DNA from: Aquabacterium sp. CECT 9606
GTDB lineage: Bacteria > Pseudomonadota > Gammaproteobacteria > Burkholderiales > Burkholderiaceae_C
Length of the DNA stretch: 64,000 bases
Assembly (NCBI RefSeq): GCF_918741295.1
Contig: NZ_CAKKNB010000006.1
Location: 1-64,000, forward strand
Reading direction: 5' to 3'
Under the pieces are notes generated by a model, which worked only from the letters and a program-made list of their open reading frames with translations, searched no databases and was not told the DNA's origin. Shown piece after piece: positions 58,683-64,000 of this stretch. Each line of letters begins with the position of its first letter. The first letter of the stretch is position 1. The position numbers were made by a program, and so were the translations under genes.

Positions 58683-59354
58683 TCAAAACATCTTGCCGAT
58701 GATGATCCCGAGCACAAGCGGCAACGCAATCGAGGACTTCGCCTTACGCTCGCCCTCTCGGCGTGCGCTCAAGCGCTCCCTGCGGCGCTCTCTTCGCGTC
58801 TCGATCTTGTCAAGCCGAGCTTCTTCTTCTGCCGCTTGTTTGCACTCAAGGCGATATTGAACAAAGCCCACCTCTACGATTCTGGCAACCGTAGAACCAA
58901 CAGCAGAAATCAAGGTTGCCCAAATAATCCACGTCATGACGCCAAAGAGATAGTGGATTCCACGATTAACCAAAGCAAATACCGAATCCGTTTTGTCTAC
59001 ATCGACCTGGCCCAACACACTTTGCATGGCCGCATTAATCTGATCGAAGCCTGGTGCTCCGATTTGACCCTGACAAAACCGCACCGTCTGATAAAGCGCC
59101 AAAAGTGATAACGCGGTAGTCACCATGCCCAGCATCCTTGCCAACCAAAGGCGCCAAGCCGGGACGCCAGCGCTGCCCTGCGCCGCCTCGGGCGTAGGTT
59201 CGGGCGCCTGTGATGTCAAACCCCCTGGCCCGCCTTGGTCCCATTTCTTGAGGTCTTTCATGATGAATGGAATGCTCACCAGGCCGCCGACAACAAGCGC
59301 ACCCGAGAGAAGCGCGAACTCTTGATTATTTTCAACCCACATCATGAACGTCAT
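58683..59354 (-). CDS. Membrane protein, unknown
   Basis: The 223-residue protein has hydrophobic segments near residues 12-30, 75-93 and 130-155, a basic coiled segment (ECKQAAEEEARLDKIETRRERRRERL) and a C-terminal hydrophobic end (IALPLVLGIIIGKMF). CAAGGAGG lies just upstream. It is the last gene of a four-gene minus-strand operon. No family recognised. Confidence 0.65.
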   Translation of the reverse strand: MTFMMWVENNQEFALLSGALVVGGLVSIPFIMKDLKKWDQGGPGGLTSQAPEPTPEAAQGSAGVPAWRLWLARMLGMVTTALSLLALYQTVRFCQGQIGAPGFDQINAAMQSVLGQVDVDKTDSVFALVNRGIHYLFGVMTWIIWATLISAVGSTVARIVEVGFVQYRLECKQAAEEEARLDKIETRRERRRERLSARREGERKAKSSIALPLVLGIIIGKMF

Positions 59355-59608
59355 GATTCCTCCTTGTTGGTGACTCTGAATTTGAGTCGATCGTGTTGAA
59401 GTATTTCCCGAACATGGTTCCACATGGTCGAAGGCATTTCTCTTCCGTTGCTGGACGCAAGCATCCATTTATCGAACGTCTTGACAGGGCAACCGAGTCG
59501 TTCGCACATTTCTTCCCGTGTGATGGCTCGTGCAAAGCCATGCAATTCGCCCAGCTCTTGCATGGCCTGTCTGAGAAAGTCCTGTTGATTGATCGTATTG
59601 CCGCTCAT
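59351..59608 (-). CDS. Small helix-turn-helix regulator
   Basis: The 85-residue protein has a helix-turn-helix, ITREEMCERLGCPVKTFDKWML (about residues 29-50), followed by NGREMPSTMWNHVREIL, a pattern seen in small plasmid regulators. It likely controls this operon through the palindromes at 60417-60449. It overlaps the next gene by 4 bp. Confidence 0.7.
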   Translation of the reverse strand: MSGNTINQQDFLRQAMQELGELHGFARAITREEMCERLGCPVKTFDKWMLASSNGREMPSTMWNHVREILQHDRLKFRVTNKEES

Positions 59609-59614
59609 GTCTTC

Positions 59615-60016
59615 TTATTTTGTGTCGTACTCGTGGGTCCACTCATATTGAGCTTTCTCGGCCTGCTTGACGAACTTGGCCCAAAGGGAACCATCATCAT
59701 CCTTGATATGTTCACCTTTGATGCTAAGTACATCGGCTTCAATAATCTCCCATTGGCGGCGGCTGGGTTGTGGATTGGCGACAAGGTGTTGCATCAAACG
59801 CTTCGCGGCCTGGTTCGATTCAATAACCCTGTCGCCAAATTTCCGTACTTCATCAGCAGGCGCGGGTTGCTCCAAATATGTGTTGAGGTAGTAGCCGTGC
59901 GCGGCAAGAACGACGGCACAAATGAAGCACACGATGAAACTCATTCCGAACCGATGGCGAAAAGCGAAATCGAGCAGTGATTCTTTGGGCTGCTGTTCAG
60001 CATTCAATGTTTCCAT
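59615..60016 (-). CDS. Membrane-anchored protein, unknown
   Basis: The 133-residue protein has one membrane helix (about residues 24-43, MSFIVCFICAVVLAAHGYYL) and a helical periplasmic domain. GAAGGGGG precedes the start. No family recognised. Confidence 0.6.
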   Translation of the reverse strand: METLNAEQQPKESLLDFAFRHRFGMSFIVCFICAVVLAAHGYYLNTYLEQPAPADEVRKFGDRVIESNQAAKRLMQHLVANPQPSRRQWEIIEADVLSIKGEHIKDDDGSLWAKFVKQAEKAQYEWTHEYDTK

Positions 60017-60026
60017 GTTTCCCCCT

Positions 60027-60395
60027 TCAATCGCTTTTCGTGGTTTTAACAACTTGCCGAGCTGGGCCGAAATGAGGGAACGCTGTTCTAACGATTTCCC
60101 AGGAAATTGCGGTGTTGCAAGAACCATCCGGCAAGACCTTTTCTGGCCGACAACCCTTCGTGACAACAAATTGTCCCGTCTTCGGGTCTGTGCCTGAATA
60201 ATAGGTGTCCGGGCTGTTGAAGACCGTCGTTTCACCAAGGATGTTGATTACCCATGTTGCGCCTGTGACCATGAGTAATATGGAAATCCAAAAACGAGAC
60301 CCTTTGAAGAGGATGCCAACAATGGCAATGGCATCCCAGGTTCGTGAATCACGCTCCCTGTGTTCGCGTTCTGTTTCGTCGCGGTACATGCTCAT
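60027..60395 (-). CDS. Membrane-anchored protein, unknown
   Basis: The 122-residue protein has a charged N-terminus, one membrane helix (about residues 35-54) and an extracytoplasmic part with two Cys (TKGCRPEKVLPDGSCNTA). It is the first gene of the operon driven by the promoter at 60429-60457. Function unknown. Confidence 0.6.
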   Translation of the reverse strand: MSMYRDETEREHRERDSRTWDAIAIVGILFKGSRFWISILLMVTGATWVINILGETTVFNSPDTYYSGTDPKTGQFVVTKGCRPEKVLPDGSCNTAISWEIVRTAFPHFGPARQVVKTTKSD

Positions 60396-60416
60396 TAGCT
60401 GATCCTGATAGTTTTC

Positions 60417-60457
60417 AATTAATGATTAATTGTATGTCCCCAATGGGGATATGTCAA
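60417..60457 (-). promoter_or_regulatory. Consensus sigma-70 promoter with operator in spacer
   Basis: On the minus strand, TTGACA (60457-60452), a 17-bp spacer and TACAAT (60434-60429) form a near-consensus promoter. The spacer contains CCCC-ATT-GGGG, and AATTAAT-C-ATTAATT (60417-60431) overlaps the -10 box. Tight repression by the operon's own HTH protein is likely. Confidence 0.8.
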
Positions 60458-60600
60458 TGTTAGGGAGCCACTTTTCACCCATCGCGGTAGACGGGTTGTA
60501 TCTAGACGTTAGCGCTTCTTTTCGGCAAATTGCCTCTTGGTGCCCTTGGCACGATCTTGGCCACGAAACGGGTCTGTCAACTTCGAGTGAAGGAACGGCA

Positions 60601-60915
60601 ATGAGCAAGCGGCAAGAGCATGAGGTGATCGTGGTGCCCTTCACCTGGCCCCTGTCGCATTTCCTGGCCGGTGCCTTGGTCACTCTGTTTGTCGCGACGT
60701 GGCTAGACTTGCCAGCCTTTGGCGCAAGTCCGCTGGGCTTCATGGCTGGCGCCGTTGTCGGCGGTGCCGCCCTATTGCTGGACTTCGCTGTCAGCCGCCC
60801 CATCGTGACGAGGCTTTATCGTCAAGCCACGGCACTTCAACAAGATGCGATTCTGTTCATTGGCATTGCATCTCTCATCGCTGGCCAAGTCGTCAGCAGC
60901 GCGGCCTACTGGTGA
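60601..60915 (+). CDS. Small membrane protein, unknown
   Basis: The 104-residue protein has hydrophobic segments at about residues 18-36, 45-62 and 82-100. Start 60601 follows GAAGGAA at ideal spacing. An in-frame extension to 60430 exists but has no ribosome-binding site. No family recognised. The stretch 60458-60600 shows nothing else. Confidence 0.6.
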   Translation: MSKRQEHEVIVVPFTWPLSHFLAGALVTLFVATWLDLPAFGASPLGFMAGAVVGGAALLLDFAVSRPIVTRLYRQATALQQDAILFIGIASLIAGQVVSSAAYW

Positions 60916-60925
60916 AACCTGACCT

Positions 60926-61559
60926 GGCGTGCAGGGCACGCAAAAAGGCGAAGCCGTCCTTTCAAGACGGCCATGGGGTCCAGGCCCGCAGGGCGGGCCG
61001 TCCCCTGATGCGGATGCGCCCGCTTCGCCCCACTCCCCCGCTGACCTCGGATCGGCCTGCCTGATGCCTGGCTAACGCCACGCGCAGGCCTCGCCGAACT
61101 GTCTTCGACAGATCGGCGCCGTGCCCAGCTCCCCCGCATCCACATCCAGTCAGCGCCGCTGCGCGGCGATAGCGCGCACCCCTTGACGGGTTGCGCCGTG
61201 GTGCTGGTGGTGTGGGAAACACCGCCGCTGTGCTCCATCCAGGCCTTTCGTCCTAAGCGCGTCGCCACTGCCCTTTGGCCCGCCTCTTTTCGACGCATAG
61301 CTCACTCCGGTCAGGGGGCAAGGGTTCGCTTCGCCAGGTTCTCGCCCGGTCCCTGCGCTTCGCTCCGGGCTGCGGCCTCCGAGCCTGCCCTTGCCCCCTG
61401 CCCTCCGCTCGCTCTTTATGCGTCGAGGCGGCTCCAAAGAGCAGAGATCAACAGGACGAAAGGCAAAGGCCAACCATGAGCACAGCAACGACCCACACCA
61501 CCAACACCACTACCCAAGCGGGTTTTCCCCCCGCACCCTCCGAGGCTCACCAAAGAGCA
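60926..61559 (+). repeat. Leader element, copy e (with 5' domain)
   Basis: Same architecture as copy c. GATGCGGATGCG (61007-61018) pairs with CGCATCCACATC (61135-61146). Palindrome ends lie at 61290-61299 and 61417-61426 (137 bp). Ends at CAAAGAGCA (61551-61559). Unlike the others, the leader ORF closes soon after this point. Confidence 0.85.
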
Positions 61560-61568
61560 GGCGTTTGA
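61476..61568 (+). CDS. Stand-alone leader peptide ORF
   Basis: This 30-residue ORF, beginning MSTATTHTTNTTTQAG and ending PPAPSEAHQRAGV, has its own stop at 61566-61568. It lies 28 bp before the DUF932 start, which has its own AAGGAG. It is the only unfused member of the leader family here. That it persists without fusion suggests it acts in cis, as a regulatory upstream ORF, rather than as a protein domain. Confidence 0.7.
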   Translation: MSTATTHTTNTTTQAGFPPAPSEAHQRAGV

Positions 61569-61596
61569 ACCAATCCCACCACGAAGGAGAACAACC

Positions 61597-62430
61597 ATGG
61601 CAAAGCTCATCACACGTTTTCGCAACCCTCAGGTGCTTCGCGCTGACGAACCCTTGAGCGACGATCAAATCCGCCGCGTGGCGCCGTCCATCTTCGCGGA
61701 GGCAAAGCACGAAAGCCGCTCTGATCGGTACGCCTATATCCCGACAAGCACTGTCCTGGCCAAGCTGCGCACCGAGGGCTTCCAGCCCTTCATGGTTTGC
61801 CAAACCCGTGTGCGTGACGACGCCAAGCGCGAGCACACCCGCCACATGATGCGCTTGCGTCATGCCAGCCAGATCACGGGCACTGAGGCCAATGAAATCC
61901 TCTTGCTCAACTCGCACGACGGCACATCGTCTTATCAAATGATCGCCGGTCAATTCCGCTTTGTTTGCTGCAATGGCCTGGTGTGCGGTGATGCCATGAG
62001 CGACATCCGTATCCCGCACAAGGGTGATGTCGTTGATCGCGTGATCTCAGGTGCTTTTGAGGTGCTGGACGGGTTCACCCGCGTGGTGGATGAGCGTGAC
62101 CAGATGAAGGCTTTGACATTGAGCGAGGACGAGCAGGCAGCTTTCGCACGCGCTGCATTGGTCCTGCGTTATGACGCCCAGGACGGCAAGCCCGCACCGA
62201 TCACGGAAACCGATCTGCTGTTGACACGACGCAATGAAGACCGTGCATCTGACCTGTGGACGACGTTCAACAGGGTGCAAGAGAACGTCATTGCTGGCGG
62301 CCTGAGTGGGCGGAATGCAACCGGCAAACGCACCACTACCCGCCCAGTTACGGGCATTGACCAGAGCGTGAAGCTCAATCGTGCGTTGTGGGTGCTGGCC
62401 AATGAAATGGCCAAGCTGCGTAAGGCCTAA
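61597..62430 (+). CDS. DUF932 plasmid protein
   Basis: The 277-residue protein matches the DUF932 pattern (YAYIPTSTVLAKLRTEGFQPFMVCQTRVRD; HTRHMMRLRH; EILLLNSHDGTSSYQMIAGQFRFVCCNGLVCG; LWTTFNRVQENVIAGGLSGRN). DUF932 proteins are common next to plasmid accessory genes, with no agreed function. AAGGAG precedes the start at 61597. Confidence 0.88.
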   Translation: MAKLITRFRNPQVLRADEPLSDDQIRRVAPSIFAEAKHESRSDRYAYIPTSTVLAKLRTEGFQPFMVCQTRVRDDAKREHTRHMMRLRHASQITGTEANEILLLNSHDGTSSYQMIAGQFRFVCCNGLVCGDAMSDIRIPHKGDVVDRVISGAFEVLDGFTRVVDERDQMKALTLSEDEQAAFARAALVLRYDAQDGKPAPITETDLLLTRRNEDRASDLWTTFNRVQENVIAGGLSGRNATGKRTTTRPVTGIDQSVKLNRALWVLANEMAKLRKA

Positions 62431-62486
62431 ATCTGGATGGCACCGGCCATTGGCCGGTGCCTGATGACTCACCAAGGATGACCACC

Positions 62487-62918
62487 ATGAACGACTCACA
62501 GGAATGCCAGGCGCCCCGCGTGTTTGAGTTTGGTTGCGCGCCTGATGCCGCGCGTCTCGGCTACAGCCGAATCTTCGAGCTGATCCATGAAACCGAGGCG
62601 AAGGCCGTGGCTGATTGGAGTGGCCAGGATGTGATTTTGGTCAAAGGGGCGGCAATGGGTTACGACCCGCGCGTGATGGAATTTGCCGTGCTGAAAAAGG
62701 AGCCCCCTGCCGTGTTCCAGATCGGCGACGTGGTGACATACACGAACGACTATGGTGTGCAATGGCCTGGCTTGACTGTTGTGGGCAATGAGTTTTGGCA
62801 GCGCTTCGAGGAACGCCGCTACTTTTATGCCCCCTCTGATGCGCCGTGGTACAGCGTGCCAGAAAGCAGCCTCAAGCTGGAATGCCGAGCACCTGAGCCC
62901 AGCCCGTGCCAGGCTTGA
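62487..62918 (+). CDS. Unknown protein
   Basis: The 143-residue soluble protein begins MNDSQECQAPRVFEFGCAPDA and has a beta-rich centre (PPAVFQIGDVVTYTNDYGVQWPGLTVVGNEF). Start 62487 follows AAGG; ATG 62478 is an alternative. No family recognised. Confidence 0.6.
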   Translation: MNDSQECQAPRVFEFGCAPDAARLGYSRIFELIHETEAKAVADWSGQDVILVKGAAMGYDPRVMEFAVLKKEPPAVFQIGDVVTYTNDYGVQWPGLTVVGNEFWQRFEERRYFYAPSDAPWYSVPESSLKLECRAPEPSPCQA

Positions 62919-62989
62919 GGATATGGGGGCAAGGCCCCCATCTGCCCGAGCTGGCCAGCAGTGGCCACACGGGCAGGACCGCCGATCGT

Positions 62990-63637
62990 CTTGGTGCCGA
63001 TCGGCGGGTGACGCTGCGCTGACAGGTGCGCGCTCCGCGCGCTTTCGCTCGAAGCCTGCAAGTGATCCCGGCTTCGGTTGTCCCAGGCCCTCGCTGGGGC
63101 CTGGTCCTCGATGCGGAAGTGCCCGCTTCGCCCCCGCACCCCCGTTGTCCGGGTCGGCCTCGCAGGCCTCGCCAATCTGCCCCCGGCAGATCGGCGCCCC
63201 TTCCAACTCCCCCACTTCCGCATCCTGGCCAGCGCCGCTGTGCGGCGTGAATGTGCGTGGCCACCGGCCCCGCACCGTGGGCGCTCAGGTGTTGGAACAC
63301 CTGTGCTTGCGTTCCACCGTGGCCACCGTCTCAACCGTGTCGCCACTGCCCTTTGGCCCGCCTCTCTTCGACGCATAGCTCACTCCGGTCAGGGGGCAAG
63401 GGTTCGCTTCGCCAGGTTCTCGCCCGGTCCCTGCGCTTCGCTCCGGGCTGCGGCCTCCGAGCCTGCCCTTGCCCCCTGCCCTCCGCTCGCTCTTTATGCG
63501 TCGAGGCGGCTCCAAAGAGCAGAGATCAACGAGACGAAGGACGAAGGCAAACCATGAACGCAAGCACAACCAACACCGTCGCGCCCACCACCGATTCGGG
63601 CTTTCCTCCCGAACCCTCCGAGGCTCACCAAAGAGCA
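62990..63637 (+). repeat. Leader element, copy f (with 5' domain)
   Basis: GATGCGGAAGTG (63110-63121) pairs with CACTTCCGCATC (63223-63234), a compensatory change relative to copies c and e. The inner hairpin reads CTGCC/GGCAG where c and e read CTGTC/GACAG. Palindrome ends are at 63368-63377 and 63495-63504 (137 bp). Ends at CAAAGAGCA (63629-63637). An open frame through this region is repeat-derived. Confidence 0.85.
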
Positions 63638-63823
63638 GATGGTTTTGAAAGGCGTTACCGGGATGCCGCAATTGCAGGGCTGCGCCTTCTGCAACAGGTC
63701 TTGAGTCAAGGGGCTATTCAAGCCGCGACAGCCGACGTGCTCGATGTCATGACCGATGGCGGGGCACACGAAGGCGTGACGGTCGAAGAGATCGACGCCA
63801 TTTGCGAATCGTTGAACAAGTGA
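63554..63823 (+). CDS. Leader-fused small protein upstream of a methyltransferase
   Basis: The 89-residue protein has the leader (residues 1-28) followed by DGFERRYRDAAIAGLRLLQQVLSQG and an acidic end (EGVTVEEIDAICESLNK). It lies 8 bp before the cytosine methyltransferase gene and is probably co-transcribed. No family recognised. Confidence 0.65.
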   Translation: MNASTTNTVAPTTDSGFPPEPSEAHQRADGFERRYRDAAIAGLRLLQQVLSQGAIQAATADVLDVMTDGGAHEGVTVEEIDAICESLNK

Positions 63824-63831
63824 GGGGCGCT

Positions 63832-64000
63832 ATGTCTGCGACTGCAATTGATCTGTTTGCTGGTGCTGGTGGGTTCTCACAAGGCGCTATGGCCGCTGGC
63901 GTCAACGTGCTCTATGCAGCAAACCACTGGCCTTTGGCCGTGTCCTACCACAGCGTGAATCATCCCCATGCGCGCCATGACTGCCAGGACGTACAGCAGG
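63832..64000 (+). CDS. C5-cytosine DNA methyltransferase (5' end only)
   Basis: The 56 codons present encode MSATAIDLFAGAGGFSQGAMAAGVNVLYAAN, with motif I (DLFAGAGG) of C5-methyltransferases binding S-adenosylmethionine. The catalytic PCQ motif would be beyond the window. GAGGGGC precedes the ATG. It may protect the plasmid from restriction. Truncated by the window edge, not by mutation. Confidence 0.85.
   Translation, partial: MSATAIDLFAGAGGFSQGAMAAGVNVLYAANHWPLAVSYHSVNHPHARHDCQDVQQ

Noticed and set aside
62779..63378. 199-codon frame ending in the repeat-derived tail
   Set aside because: Covers structured element copy f, overlaps the real gene 62487-62918, and has Arg/Pro-rich shadow composition. 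Only its tail is notable, as noted for DUF3560.
1..64000. Insertion sequences, integron, tRNA or rRNA genes
   Set aside because: No transposase or integrase gene, no IS-type inverted ends with target duplications, no attC/intI, and no tRNA- or rRNA-like sequence were found. The leader elements do not carry a recombinase.
1..64000. Canonical IncP KorA/KorB operators
   Set aside because: I looked for GTTTAGCTAAAC and TTTAGCSGCTAAA and saw none, so the KorA- and KorB-like proteins must use other sites.

Overview
The window is a stretch of a conjugative plasmid (or plasmid-derived element). GC content is high and the backbone is IncP/PromA-like: RepA with an iteron origin, KorA/ParA/KorB-like partition and control genes, KfrA, an IncP-like nic site and a VirB-type type IV secretion system. 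Codon use and protein relationships point to a betaproteobacterium, most likely Burkholderiales (Comamonadaceae-like). Host and incompatibility group are inferred from gene families, not from a database search. The window does not close on itself: a cytosine methyltransferase gene runs off the right end and a repeat element is cut by the left end.

Layout. 1-4.3 kb: a leader-fused accessory gene, a secreted PLD-type nuclease, repA, the iteron origin (about 2.6-3.0 kb), a gene-poor GC-rich stretch, and ssb. 4.3-10.2 kb: TrfB/KorA-like repressor, parA, korB-like parB, small genes, a SprT-like protein with an altered active site, and kfrA between two clusters of palindromic operators. 10.3-14.7 kb: a candidate oriT with an IncP-like nic sequence, a MobC-like protein, a MOBP-type relaxase, and a coupling protein lacking membrane segments. 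14.9-21.1 kb: H-NS-like protein, small membrane proteins, two back-to-back toxin-antitoxin loci (Fic and VapBC), a lipoprotein and several unknown genes. 21.4-28.5 kb: a signalling and redox island (haem-binding diguanylate cyclase, second haem sensor, receiver-like protein, exported superoxide dismutase, EAL protein, HDOD protein), plus TraX. 28.5-48.6 kb, all minus strand: topoisomerase III, a large LPD7/KfrB-type protein, an OmpA-like lipoprotein, and a T4SS set (VirD4, B11, B10, B9, B8, B5, B6, EexN, B4, B3, B2, B1). 48.8-64 kb: an accessory region of plasmid-type genes of unknown or poorly known function (LPD29, PAPS-reductase-like, DUF5131, DUF3560, M48-like peptidase, DUF932, C5 methyltransferase).

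The most unusual feature is a repeated, structured element in the accessory region, with five copies plus a cut copy at the left end. Each complete copy has a palindrome whose ends are exactly 137 bp apart, and three copies carry a longer 5' domain with compensatory base changes. Each ends in a short conserved ORF encoding a Thr/Asn-rich leader ending PPEPSEAHQRA or PPAPSEAHQRA. The leader is fused in frame to a different gene in four copies. In one copy it stops on its own before an independently initiated DUF932 gene, and in one it is frameshifted at a run of seven C. Its conserved core also occurs detached at 16.7 kb and 26.9 kb. This looks like an RNA or DNA cassette that marks or regulates accessory genes, and it is the best candidate here for an undescribed system.
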